Below are positions 1 through 44,240 of a DNA stretch of 64,000 nt, piece by piece (position 1 is the stretch's first letter; each line of letters opens with the position of its first letter). Source of the DNA: Acanthochromis polyacanthus (taxonomy: Eukaryota; Chordata; Actinopteri; Pomacentridae); contig NC_067116.1 of NCBI RefSeq assembly GCF_021347895.1, forward strand, positions 33,119,639 to 33,183,638. Direction: 5' to 3'. Made by a program: the position numbers and the translations under genes. Under the pieces are notes generated by a model, which made no database searches, was not told the origin of the DNA, and was given only the letters and a program-made list of their open reading frames with translations.

Positions 1-59
1 TAAAAGATGCAGAGAACAGTGAACATTGTCCACCAGTGTGTCCCAAAACCCACGCTAAT

Positions 60-265
60 GTTATCAAATGTCATAGTTTTTCCACAACCTGAAAATATAA
101 AGTTTACTGTCAAAAAGGAGTAAAGAAAGTAGAAACGATCAGATTTAAGGAAACAGGAAACAGAGAATTTCTCCTTTTTTTCTAAAAAAACCCCCCAACA
201 AACTCTCAAACCAATGAGTTAATTGTCAAAACAGTTTTATAGATAAATAGATCGATGTAATCGTT
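60..265 (-). repeat. Dispersed short repeat family R1, copy 1, in NIPA1 intron
   Basis: Reads in the reverse sense of the copies around the NIPA2 start exon. Shared landmarks are 'ccacaacc', 'agtttactgtca', 'gagtaaagaaa' and a terminal run of attaat-like words. It fills most of the visible NIPA1 intron left of 422. I take it as a SINE-like or MITE-like interspersed repeat common in fish; class not determined. Confidence 0.5.
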
Positions 266-421
266 GACAACTAATTGATAAATTGCCTAAATGTTGCAGG
301 GCAACAGTTGCTGCATCACTGAAGAATCAAATAAGTCCAAAAGTGCAGAGACAAGAGATAAAATCGTTTAAATATTTCCAGGACTCTAGCTTGTAACAAA
401 GTGCTGTTTTGTGTGGTGCAG

Positions 422-1281
422 GGCTGTTCTGGCTGCTTGGATCCTGGAAGAGCATTTAAACATCCTGGGGAAGCTCGGCTGCGTGTTGTGTTGCTGTGGC
501 TCTGTTGTGCTCATCATTCATGCCCCGAAGGCAGAAGCAACGTCAAGACTGGAGCTGGAGGAAAGGCTGTTGGACCCAGGTGACAAGAAGTGTCTTTATT
601 TGCCGTTTAATTTACAATATCACCTTGTGACAGTCAGTGTTTGAGACAATCACTAGCAACTCTTCTAAGGCGTTGATTCAACATCAACACCTTATTCTGG
701 GCTGTTGTCATACATCATAATAAAAATAACAGTGAATGTATCAGTGAAAGATTCCTCTCTCATCCTCAGTGTTTGTAATTTATGCCCTGTTGGTGGTTCT
801 GCTGCTCATCGCTCTGATCGTGTGGATCGCTCCAGCTCACGGCAGATCAAACGTCATGGTCTACGTCGCCATTTGTTCTCTCTTCGGAAACTTCACGGTT
901 CCGAGCAGCAAAGGACTCGGCCTGGTGGCTCCGGACGCGTTTGGTGATGGTCCGTCCAGCGGCAGAGCTCTGGTTCTCTTCCTGATCCTGCTGGGGACGC
1001 TGGCCATCAGCATCCTCACGCAGTTCTTCTTCATCAACAAAGCCTTGGAGTGTTTCAGCTCCAACATATTTGAAGCGATATACTACGTGACGTTCACATC
1101 CACTGTGATTGTTGCCTCCGCTCTCCTCTTCAGGGAGTGGACGGCTCTAACTGTGACCGACGGCCTCGCCATGTTTTGCGGCTTTGCGACGGTGTGTGTC
1201 GGGGTGGTTTTACTCCGCATCTCTCAAGAGGCTTCGATTGTTTGGAAGAAGAAAGAGGAGGGACGGGAAAAGACGGACTGA
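422..1281 (+). CDS. nipa1: NIPA1 magnesium transporter, 3' part (last two coding exons)
   Basis: Coding exons 422-579 and 770-1281; TGA at 1279-1281. The intron is GT-AG and the split codon G|TG gives Val, joining ...LLDP to VFVIY. The 222 visible residues are about two thirds of the family length (human NIPA1 has 329). The N-terminal exons lie left of the window, and the first base of 422 completes a codon from the missing exon. Recognisable stretches are [42 protein letters not shown] and LLFREW, with several hydrophobic membrane segments. The end (...EKTD) resembles the ...KTD end of human NIPA1, which separates it from NIPA2. The family is a multi-pass Mg2+ transporter of plasma membrane and endosomes; human NIPA1 mutations cause spastic paraplegia SPG6. 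It sits in tandem with its paralogue NIPA2, same strand. I did not find a convincing poly(A) signal close to the stop codon. Confidence 0.93.
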
Positions 1282-1444
1282 TTGATGCCTTCATATTAAC
1301 GTGACTTTTGTGTCTCACAGCTAAGGCCAAAGTTTTTCGTACTTATGCCAAATTTTGATTTATGATAGTTATTGTTTTGACCAGCCGGTTGGAAATTACA
1401 TAGTCAAGACAAGACAATAAGACATTGTCTGTTAGTGACAGGTT

Positions 1445-1981
1445 TTAACCCTTCTGTTGTCCCCATTTACAGGCACCAAAAAATATTGTTTCCTTGTCTG
1501 AAAAAAATCCAAACATTCCGCAAAAAAAATTCCCCAAATTTCTGAAAATTTGCAAAACCGTCAGGAAGAAAATTCCAATAATTCCTTAAAAGTTTGCCTT
1601 AAAAGTTTATTTTAGAAAATCCCCCAAATTTGGCAAGAAAATTCTTGTAGATATTTTCAAAAATGAGTAAAAACTTCCCAAAAAAATCCTAAAAATATCT
1701 AAAGTAATTACATATATATATATATATCAGTAAAACTTCTAATGTTCTCTTAAGAACATTCACATAAAAATCAACCAAAATCCAGCGAAATTTTGGTTGA
1801 TTTTTATGTGAATGTTCTTAAGAAACATTTTTAACATTTCTTTTTTACCACCAAAAAATGTTCAAAGATTTCCCCAAAAATATTGAAAACGTGGACATCA
1901 GAAGTTTTATTGTGAAAATATATATTTTTTTCCACATTTTCAAACTTTAAAATGGGTCAATTTTGACAACAGGAGGGTTAA
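1445..1981 (+). mobile_element. piggyBac-like MITE, copy 1
   Basis: A 529-bp element (1449-1977) lies between TTAA at 1445-1448 and TTAA at 1978-1981. Its ends are inverted repeats: CCCTTCTGTTGTC on the left and GACAACAGGAGGG on the right. TTAA targets and CCC...GGG ends are hallmarks of piggyBac transposons. There is no transposase reading frame, so it is non-autonomous. The centre holds a perfect hairpin: 32-bp arms 1750-1781 and 1790-1821 around an 8-base loop. Two related copies occur at 12315-12869 and 63689-64000. Confidence 0.85.
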
Positions 1982-2189
1982 CTATTTCTATGCATATTTT
2001 CACCTTTTCACTAAAAATGCACCTTGAAATTGTCAGATTTTTGAGAAAATGCAGCTTCTATTTCATTCCATATGGTATCCGGAAGTCGTGGCTAAAACCA
2101 AAGAGCCAGTGAGCTATTACTGTCTATCAGTGACAGAGAGTTGCACAATGTGACTGCTCACAAGATGATAAAAGGCTATAAAGTTATAT

Positions 2190-2400
2190 AAAAGTGTTTT
2201 CAAGTGTTAGTGGCCACAGTGCAAAGCAATAATGACATAGTACAAGAGTTCCACACTGGGAAAAGTCTCAGTGGACGTGGTAGGAAGCCAGAAATGACCC
2301 CCGTGCTGACAAGAATGGTAGAGGCCACAAATCAGTGCAGCGATCCTCACCAAGACCACCCGATAAATCTGAACAAACCTGGGCCAGACATTTAAAGGCA
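2190..2400 (+). pseudogene. Tc1-like transposase scrap (N-terminal linker region)
   Basis: The plus-strand reading includes SGRGRKPEMTPVLTRM, which resembles the GRxRKxTPxxxR linker between the two helix-turn-helix parts of Tc1-like transposases. The reading stops at once on both sides and no catalytic part follows. Assignment is by motif only. Confidence 0.4.
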
Positions 2401-4009
2401 GATACTTCTTTAACCCAGTGTCTGACCCTCTTTTGTCACTTATTTATATAATTTACTGTCAAAAGAAACCTACTGGTCAAATATAAATTCACTATAATTC
2501 AAAATTTGACTGGACAGTATTAGGCTTAGCTGTATTTCCAGTTCTCTTTAGCTTCCCTGCAGTAACAAATATCAAATGTGAATGCACAATATTGTTGTTT
2601 TTTTTAGTTTTTCTACATGGTCATTCCTGTTTCATTTTCATTCCTACTCATGAAAGCAGCTCTCATCCTCATGGAACCCATCAGTAGTAATTTGTCAGCG
2701 TTATATTTATACCCATTTAGCCAAACATTGTAAATAATTCTGCTAATTACTTTGCTCTCGAGGCTTTAATAGGCACCTTAAATGTTCTGCCTTACTCCCA
2801 GTTGCCAGACTGTCTGAGTGTGGAGTCACCGACACTTTGACTTATTCAGTGTGCCTTGAATTATTCAGAGTAATTTCAGAAGCAGTCTCTTTAGCGCAGG
2901 AGTTGTGTAGAAGATGAATATCAACAGTGACTGAGTGTTTGGTTGGATTTAAACAAGTGATGTCAAACATATTCCTTTGGTTCTGTTTTGTCATTGTGTC
3001 CGATGTGAATGCAGGTTTTAAATGTCTTTTTCTGTCTTTTTTTAATTGATCTGATTCTGAAATCATTTGTCTTTAAGTATTTTGTGTTAATTTTATTTTG
3101 GTTTACAAAATCTGTTTTCTCCTGTGCTGTGTCATGCTTTTTTTGCACATATTTTTGCTGTTGCCTGTTCTTACAACACGTACGCTCAAATTATGTGCGA
3201 TCCTCAACTCAGGTTGTTTTAAAATGTCAAGTATAAATAAACTTGATTTGACTTGACTGAGGAACTGAGAGAATGCTAAGGTCTGAAATATGTGTGTGGG
3301 CAGAAATTAAATTTGATTCACCTAATGTGAATTGCTCAAACTGAATACTTGCAATAAAAACAAAATTTGAGTAGTATCATTTGAAATTGAATGTATTAGA
3401 CTGAAAGTGAAGTTGAATTCGAATCATGTAATTTCAACAGCTCATCTTAAAGTTGGAAGTAATTAATTTAAATTAAATATTTCAAATTTTGTACGTACTA
3501 GACTGAAAAAGCATTAGAATCACATAAATTTAACTTAGAAAAATGAATTGAAATGATGCAAAATCGCCTAGTTTGAATTTGAATTGCTCAACCTGATTCC
3601 TGAATAAGCGTATTTTAAAAATGTATTTGAATTACATCATTTGAAAATGAATCGAAACTGAATCTAATCACAACTGAATTTATTAGATAGAAATTGATTT
3701 TGAAAACTGAATATGCCACTGAATTCAAATCCATTGTAGTCCAGTGTGTGACCCAAATTTACATATTAGTAACATTTATTTATGATTCTAAAATGAAAAT
3801 AGTTAACAGAACTCTAGTGTTAAAAGACTAATGAAATAGATTAAAATGTTTAAAGAACTAGACACTAAATGACTTTGAGAATGACTGATTGATGTTATTG
3901 GGGTTTTTGTTGATTTTTTTGTAAGTAATGATTTTCACACTCCAGCATTTTGTTTATAGCTGAAGTAATTTCTCTAATTAAGTTTAATAAATCCTCCTGG
4001 GTGTTGTGT

Positions 4010-4260
4010 TTCAGTGGATTGTCTGTGCTTCTGGATGTCTGCCTGCGGAGGGTTCACAGTTCAATGGTCACATCTCCTCCTTCGATAAGCAGAAGAGCCT
4101 CGCAGTGCGGCAGTCGTCAAGCGGTCGGTGTGGATGGGCAGAGCGTGGATGGAGCAGTATGTGATGGTGATCCACGGAGCCAGGAAGCAGGCTAGCTGTT
4201 AGCCAACCTCCAGCCGCCGGCGCTTTCTTCTTGTCGGGGAAACCCACCACCTTTCAGCAG
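4010..4260 (+). promoter_or_regulatory. Predicted NIPA2 non-coding first exon and promoter
   Basis: This GC-richer stretch, with several CpG, lies upstream of the NIPA2 start exon and ends in a good splice donor (cag|gtatta after 4260). A second possible donor follows at about 4419 (cacag|taagtg). The start exon at about 5191-5420 has an acceptor (ctctcag) and untranslated sequence before the ATG, so a spliced 5' leader is expected. No TATA box was seen. The transcription start is not fixed by the sequence. Confidence 0.4.
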
Positions 4261-4884
4261 GTATTAAACTAACTTCCGAAACACAGCGATCAAGTCACTT
4301 TCACGTTCTCCCTTGGCGCTAACTGACTTCGCTAGCTAACCAGCTAGCCGTGTGCTAATGGAAGCTAACGTGGCTATCGAGGGATTCAACCACAACTGGT
4401 GACGAAATACTTCACAGTAAGTGGAACACAACAGAGTTAACGCGAGTGCTACTGTCGAAGTAGTGTTCAGAAAAGTGTACGGACTGATAATAGGCGCTTA
4501 ATGACCAAACCAACACCGCTAAAGGGCGACTCAGGCTAGCTCAGGCTGCACCTAGCCTTGCCCAGGTTAACCTGAGTGGCGTGCCACTTCCTGAATTCCA
4601 GAGGCTTGTTGAAATAAACGTATTTACATAGCAGGTTGCACAAGGCTTTGCATGCATGTACTTACAAAACTCAAACAACCGGTTGGCTGTTCAGCAGTCA
4701 CTGCGGTGTGTTTGTATGGGACCAGACGGTAGTTAGTCTTAAATATGCTGTTTCTCTGATAGGTTCTTCCCACTCGTGAAAACATGAACTGTAATGTCTC
4801 CTGTGGAAACGGTAGGTCCCAGCTGTGATGATGAGGACCTCACTCTGTCGCGTTTTCACAGCAGCTACATTGATTAATGAACTA

Positions 4885-5140
4885 ATTGTCAGCTATTAAA
4901 TTATTCGCCAACTATTGTGATTACTGATCAGTCAGTTTGAGCAGTTGTAACTGGAGAAAAAAAGCAAAATTCTCTGCTTGCAGCTTCTTAAATGTGAATT
5001 TGTTCTGGTTTCTTTGCTTCTCGGTGACAGTAAGCTAAATATCTGCCAATCTAAGGGCATCATCTTGGGTTTGGGTGCACTGATCGACATGTTTTACCAA
5101 TTTCTGACATTATATAGACGAAACAACAAATCAGTTTGTC
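4885..5140 (+). repeat. Dispersed short repeat family R1, copy 2, upstream of NIPA2 start exon
   Basis: Shares in order with the copy at 5475-5700: ctctg...tttcagctt...aaat, ctggtttctttgc/cctc, a gacagtaa/gacactaa core, ...tttctgac/ccag...ttatagac/accaaacaac. It ends about 50 bp before the acceptor of the NIPA2 start exon. Confidence 0.6.
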
Positions 5141-5149
5141 AAAGACTGA

Positions 5150-9831
<4,682 letters not shown>

Positions 9832-10785
9832 GGAACTTTTTCTCAGCTCCCTACTGACTTAGCCATGGCATTGCTGCAGACATGGCGTATGAAACAATAA
9901 GACAATCAGCTGTGTGGGGAGAGTAACTCGGACAGACCAGTGGATTGTATTTGATGTTTTAATTTGCCTTACTTTTCTCAGAATATGAGCTGGTCATATT
10001 CGGTTACCGTTAGAACCTAATTTCATTCCTCTGTAGCGCTGTAAATAAGTTTTTCTGAAGAAATGTTTTGTTATATGTACATGCATATCATGCACTGACT
10101 TACTTTCTATAAATCAACGAAGATGAAGTTTTAATATATATTCTATATGAGGTCCTCCTGACAGTGACATTTGATAGGACATTCACTATAATTTGAGTTT
10201 TTGTGATACTTGAAAGTAACGATTTTTGTTGGGAGTCATTCTGAACTTTTTTTTTGTAGTTTTTACATGAAAAGCTCGGTGAAACCAACAGATTTGTTAC
10301 ATATTTATTGAATTAAAATGATTAAAACATTTGAAACACAAGGCACAGTGAATAAATGCTTAACAAGAGTATGAGCTTTGTTACTTTTCCATTTCATTTA
10401 AAATGTTTAGCATGCATGTTCAACAGTGTAGAAAATACAGATTTATTTCCACCCTCACTTAAAATAGGTTACTGTTCACCCTCAATATTCCACCACTGCA
10501 AACCCTTAAATACGTATCTGATAAAACTAATTTCCCCTCCCTGATCTATAGATTCTGCAAGTACAAAACAAAGAATAGTTTATCCAAAAAGTTGATGTGT
10601 CTATTCTTTTCTGATAAGGCACAAGTGAATACAAAAAAAAAAATATTCTGACAAAAAAAGTGGCCCAACTTACTACATTTAATGGTCCTTGGCTACTGAA
10701 GACCTAAAGGAGATGAGGAGTAATATTGGTGGTAGGCTGGTAATGCTGACAGTGTTTGGAAGTTCACGCTGGTCCACAGAGCATC
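9832..10785. other. Convergent 3' ends of NIPA2 and CYFIP1
   Basis: This is the 3' UTR space of two genes facing each other. Plus-strand AATAAA at 10351-10356 (and ATTAAA near 10312) could end NIPA2. Minus-strand AATAAA at 10304-10309 and 10442-10447, and ATTAAA at 10678-10683, could end CYFIP1. If the distal signals are used, the two messages overlap. No other gene is seen. Confidence 0.55.
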
Positions 10786-38554
<27,769 letters not shown>

Positions 38555-39369
38555 TTACAACTTCTGTTCAAACCACAGGAACCATACTGATGCCGATATA
38601 AAACTAATGTATGAACAGCTGCCTTTGTACACAAACTGAATAGCAACAATCAACCATGATTAATAATATACGGTCCTCCTAGCAGTTAACAGGCTCTTGG
38701 CATCAGGCATGTGTAATGTTACTATCACCAACATCTTAGCGTGTGAGCATGCCAACATTTACTTATTAGCACAACACAAAAAAGTAGGACTATTTCGCTG
38801 GTAGCACCGATGCGACCGACTCTCTTATGTGGTCCCAGCTTCCACTTTGTCACAGGCAAAACATCTAACCATCTGCTTATCGATAGATACTACAATTTAC
38901 CCATGTTCTCTTAATGCCCCACTTTGCAGGCTGTGGCAGAGGTTGTTAGGGGGCTGCGGTGTGCTCATTTAGGTGTGTGCCCACAATGACTTAAAAACAG
39001 TGAAACAGGGCGTTCTAATGTCAGATTTGTTCCAGATGAAACCAAGTGATATTTTCTACATGTGTTGTTTTCGATGAGCAGAAAAACAGCGCATGTAGGT
39101 GCACCAGCTACCAATCGCACCCCTAAAGCCACTTGAACATTTTGTGTTTGAGAACAGCAGACACTGGAGCTCGTGCTTACAGGAAAAGACTCGAGTGTGT
39201 CGCACAAACTTGCAGCTGCTTAGCCTCGAGGCAGCAGAAAGGCAACCAATCTGAACTTCAACCTAAAAACTGCAAAAAAAACGTACTTAAAAAAAAAAAA
39301 AAAATCACAAAAAGATGACCAAGGTTGTACAGTCTTGTGTCGGACTTTCTTTTTCAGACAGACAAGGTC

Positions 39370-39880
39370 AGTCCATGCGATCATGACCTCCAGACTTGAC
39401 TGTGTGTCCTGTACTTCACTCCAGTATCATTGAGGCAAACATTCAAAGGCTTCAATTAATCTGAAATGATGCTGCTCTGCTTTTGCCTTGTTCCAGTAGA
39501 AGTGACCACATTAGTCCAATTCGTGCTGACCTCAGTTAGTTTTTGAATTGATTTTGACATTTACGTACACAGCCTGGCACCAGCTTGCATATATGATCTT
39601 TCAGCTGCTCATGAGACTGATTGCTGTTTGAGATCCTCAGACAGGAACCTTCTGAGTGTTCCTACATCTCTCCTTGTGACCAGACGTGATCAGGCCCTCG
39701 CTGTTCATTTGCTTAAGCTGTGGAATTCCCTCCCAGAGACAGGGAACTTCAGTGTCTTCTTTTAAAACATTACTGCAACTGAATACTCTCAACAATTCCT
39801 CTAAAGGAGCTTTATAGTTTGGCCAGGTTCCCCTTTGTGCAAACATCAGACTGCACAATGCTTCCTGCATAAACAGCCTC
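39370..39880 (+). mobile_element. Decayed LINE reverse-transcriptase C-terminal fragment
   Basis: The readings IMTSRLDCVSC, later SSDRNLLSVPTSLLVTRRDQAL and LLKLWNSLPE match the order of fish non-LTR proteins (ITSRLDYCNSL ... RSSDxNLLxVPR ... KLWNSLP). Frameshifts and stops are scattered through it. It lies in CYFIP1 intron 1, antisense to the gene. Confidence 0.7.
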
Positions 39881-40904
39881 AGTATCAAGCAACAAGGTCA
39901 GTGCTGAATCATGACCTCAGCACTGCTGACAACAGTGCGACATCTACCTGGCTTTTGCTTATTCATCTGGCCACTTTTTTTCTTTTTGTTACCCCATTCA
40001 TTTGGTGATGGATTTGTATTCCCATCAACATGCCTGGATGCATTTTACTGGCATCTAGTTCATTTATAGATGTGTAAATAAAAACCTTAATGCACTAAAG
40101 TGAATGTGACTTAATGGTTATTTGTGGCTGTTTTAGTGGTGGAATGATTATGCTATTTGTATGTGAAGAGACATTGCAACATTCTGCAGGGAAATCCCTA
40201 ACTATAGAACACAACTGCAACAGCATGATAATTCCGTACTGCTTTTTATTTTATGTATTAATTAGCATCAGGTTAATCATATAAATCCATTCTTTTTAAT
40301 AGAGCGGATATATATCCTGTAGTTGTCCTGTAATCTCTCATTTCTCAATGTTCTCAACAAAATGAGACGAGATGTAAATAGTTCAGTACTGCATTAGTAA
40401 GTGTTACGGCCTGGTATGGTTTCAGTCTCACTCTACTGCTGACTGCTGACTGTTGGACATCAGTGACCCTGAACGAACAATCAAAAAACCTACTGCAATC
40501 AGAACTGACAGCGAGTCAAACAATCCACAGCAACAAACCAGTAACACAAAAGCCTGGCGGTCACTGCGTATACAGGATCAGGGTCAGATGGGGTCACTGA
40601 CCTACTCCTCTGCAGATGAAAGTACAAACAGCAGAGAATCTATACACGTAAACAACCCTGTATGATTCTGCATTCCAAGGCTAATATTTATTTATGTCTT
40701 TGTCAGCACTCAAAAAAGGCTCACTGATCTGCTCGGTTTGACTGTTTTCTTGTGAAATCCCCTCAATTAGGGAGGTTATATGGTAAAAATTAAAGTTCTC
40801 AGAGGGGGGTTAAAACTTAAAATTTCATTTTAAAAAGCTTTACGAGCATTCCAATATCCGTACTATCATACTATGCCAAAAAATTATTTTGCATGGCCCA
40901 ATCC

Positions 40905-41266
40905 ATAGAATGTCAAATGTAGCATACCAGAAATACCAGGATGTCCATCTAGTAGGATTTGCTGTATGCAAGCCAGCATGCCTTTCTGTCTATTCTGACC
41001 CACAATCTTCTGCACAGCTTCTTCCCATATGTCAGTGTCTCGAGCGAGACTAAACAACCCCAGCATGCACAGACAGATGACAGTTCATTTCACATTACAA
41101 ACTGCGATGGTCAAAGCTTTAGGCACAACACCATAATAAAATAGTCTCTCCCAATTGTATGCATGCTGCATGACGCTGCAGTATGCACACAATTGGGACT
41201 ACGGGCAGTGCATGCAGTATATACTTGGTGAAGGAAGCTGGAGTACATATTTCAAGTAAAAAGAAA
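40905..41266 (+). repeat. Dispersed repeat R3, copy A
   Basis: Similar along most of its length to 62748-63025. Shared words in order: gaatgtag-like, accaggat, agcatgcctttctgtc(t/c)attctga, cacaatcttctgcacag, agacagatgacag(t/c)(t/c)catttcac, gctgcatga and gctggagt(t/a)ca. No coding capacity or clear ends seen. Confidence 0.65.
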
Positions 41267-43429
41267 AATCTTGTGAACACTGACGTTGTGTTCCACATAA
41301 GTGTACGCTTCTTCATATTCCTTTTCAGACATGTAATATTTATCGAGGCAGCTATTTCTTTAAGTGTTCTTTGCTCATTTTGTTATTTTTGCTTTATTTT
41401 CTTGCTTGTTACATGCTCAAATTTAATTAATTTTACTCTTAAAAAAATGTCACAGGACATGGTTCTTTTGGTCTGGAAACTGTTCTGGCAAAAAACAGAA
41501 TCAGGGTCCCACCCCTGTGACTCATAGGATATGTGGTTATTGAATGCTAAGAAAAGAATCATCATTTAATCTTAGATTAAAGTGCCACCCAGTGAAGCTG
41601 TGTAAGTAATGTAATCATTCAACTTCAGGAAAGTTGATAAAGATATTAAGTTGGAGATGCTGTTGGACAATAGGAGTAAATCTGACTTTTTATTTAAGAA
41701 ATATTTGTTTCATTTATCGTGAAACACATACATAAAACCTAGATGACCTAATACAAGCCGAGGCATGCACTCTACAAAGATTTCTACCGGGCATGTGTAC
41801 TGTGGCCACCATCCGTGACATCAGAACATGAAGGCAAAAATGTTGGTTAGCTCTTTATTTGGTGGGGTATTTTTAAGGCTTCTTTGCATTAACGACATAT
41901 CAAAAGAAAGGTTTGTCCTGGGACAAAGAAAAACTCTGGGAGGGCTACTGAATTTCTATAGATAGCGCTTATTAGTTCTTGGATTGAAAATGTGTTCTGA
42001 GTTCACTGAAGTTCTCATGCTAACGCTTTGAGATGCAGCATAACAGTGACAGAAACTGATTTGTCACCTAAAACACAATGCATGTCAGTTTCTAAGTGTG
42101 GAGGGTGGCACATTTCCTATCATCTTGGTGCTTTTTGGCACATAAATCACACAGTGACAGACTTCTTGTATTTGATTATATTGAATGAATTGTGATTATA
42201 TTGGGTGAAAAGTGTAGAAATTGCAGCCCCTTAAAAAAATTACCAGCATTTTATAAACCAAACAGATACAGCAATTATATTGAGAAGATAACCAACAGTT
42301 TAATCAGCAATGAAATAATCATTACTTGCAGCCTTATAATTAGGTGGGTGGAAATATTTACGCTGGCTCTGAAAGTGCACAGTGCAACAACAAATTTTAT
42401 TTAACCATAGAGCCAAGGAGTATAAATAGGTGTGGTTAGTTTCTAAATGTAGTTAGAGTAGAGAAGGAAGTCAGATGGGAAGAGATATGTAAAGCACAGT
42501 TCCAAACATTGCTCATTAATGAATTATGCCAAACTCAAAAGTGAACTGCAAACAGTTGGCTAAGCAGTATCACAACTACACATCAGTCATCAAAACCTGA
42601 CAAAACAGGGAACTGTGAACCACAGACACTGAGAGCATGTGATGCTCTGTTGACTTCAAGAGAAGGACAAACTGACACTAAACGTGCAGCCTGATGTCCA
42701 ACAAACTGAAAATTAAACATTTAAAAAAGACACACAGTTTAACAACTACGTTTTATGCTTAGAATCTTAATTTAGGAGGGAAAAAGCACTAAGCGGAAAG
42801 TGCAGCTATTTTTGAACCTATTGGTCAACTTTAACTCTGAAGAGAAACCATGTCCAATAATAAAAAAAGGAACCTTGGCGGCTTTTGCTGTAGTGCACAG
42901 TTCCTGTTACAGAGTCTAGAGCTGTCTCCTCTTCTAAGAGACAGGCAACAGACACATTAGAAAAGTCACGCGTCTTTAAGTGTTAATTTATTCTGCCAGG
43001 TTGCAGGCTCTTACACCGACTGCTGAAGCTGCACACCATGTGTTTGCAGGACACACTGCGTAATGACACAGTAAGGAGCTTAAACCAGCCTCAAATAGGT
43101 AACCTTAGTGAGCCAAGCAGAGGTAAGCACAAAGTAACCACCAGGCAACTGCACTGATCATAACAGTAAGAGTTCACTTCAGATTTTTAGCATTTTTAGA
43201 AATCATGCAAACATAAAGCAACAACAATAACCAACGGATAAAAAGTGTAACGAATTTAACAAAAAGAAGCAAAAGAAGGGACCACACTCTGCCATAGAAA
43301 CAGTCTCTACAAATACTATTCTCAGTAAGGTCTGAGAGCTCATCTCTACCTGTAAGACGACTAGGGCATAGGACAAACATTAAAAATCAATAAAATCGAT
43401 TTAGAAAAAAATCTACAAATGGAAGTTCT

Positions 43430-44240
43430 GAACAAACTATTTAAATATCAGCAAAAAGTGTTAGAGAAATGGCCATAACTGAATATCATCGTAAACTGAT
43501 AGACGGTTTTAATATATCAGTAAAAGTAATTTATAGACAGTTGGAAGAGTTGGCAAACCCGAATCAAAAGCTAGATTGTTGAAAAATGTACAGAAAATAT
43601 TAGCTACAATTTTCTAATACCTGAAAAACAACTTGCAAATAGCTCAAATAATTAGCAAAAAGTAATAGATTAACTGTTGAAATCGTTGGAAATGTTTTTT
43701 TTTTAAAATATGGATGAATGTTAAAAAAAATAGTTCAAAATTTTTTTCGAACAGCCAAAAATAATGGAGAAAAAATTGTTGAAATAGTCAAGTTACCAAA
43801 GACAAAGGGTAAATTATTGAAACAGTTAAAAAAAAATGGATGAATGGTCGAATTTGCTAACAAGAATAACTGAAAAACAGCTAACATAGTGAGCTAGAAC
43901 ATAGGAAACCGTTAGCTAAAAGTAATAAATGAGTTCAAATAGTCGGCCAAGTTCAAGGCTAAATGATTGAAATAGTCACTTGAAATAATGGATAAATGGT
44001 TTAAAAGACAAAAAACGGATGATAAACAGCTGAAAGAGTTAACCAACTGAACTTATAGGCTTCACAGTCAAAACACAGACTTACAATCCAGCATTAATGG
44101 TTTGCACGGTTAGCTAAAAGTAACAGATAAACATATCTACAGTAGCTAAAAATGATAAAGTCGAAATAGCATAAAAGTAACTGACACAGCAGTAATATTT
44201 AGCAAAAAGTAAACAGTTCAAACATTTAGCTTTAGCCACA
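43430..44240. repeat. Decayed minisatellite-like tract
   Basis: Degenerate repetition of words such as agctaaaagtaa, gataaa(c/t)ggt, ttgaaatagt, aacagctgaaa and ttagc at irregular spacing of roughly 20-45 bases over 800 bp. It is A-rich on the plus strand with almost no GC. No open frame. Confidence 0.55.

Larger units (their letters stand above)
1282..4000. other. Intergenic spacer between NIPA1 and NIPA2
   Basis: No gene seen. It holds the presumed NIPA1 3' UTR, a piggyBac-like MITE (1445-1981), a Tc1-like transposase scrap (about 2190-2400) and an AT-rich stretch at about 3290-3730 rich in gaattgaa-like words. A fragment near 3225-3260 (aagtataaataaacttgatttgacttgac) looks like another common fish repeat end, so the AATAAA there is weak evidence for a gene end. 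Confidence 0.6.

Noticed and set aside
1750..1821. Perfect hairpin as a microRNA precursor
   Set aside because: It is the centre of a piggyBac-like MITE with other copies in the window, so a transposon palindrome explains it better.
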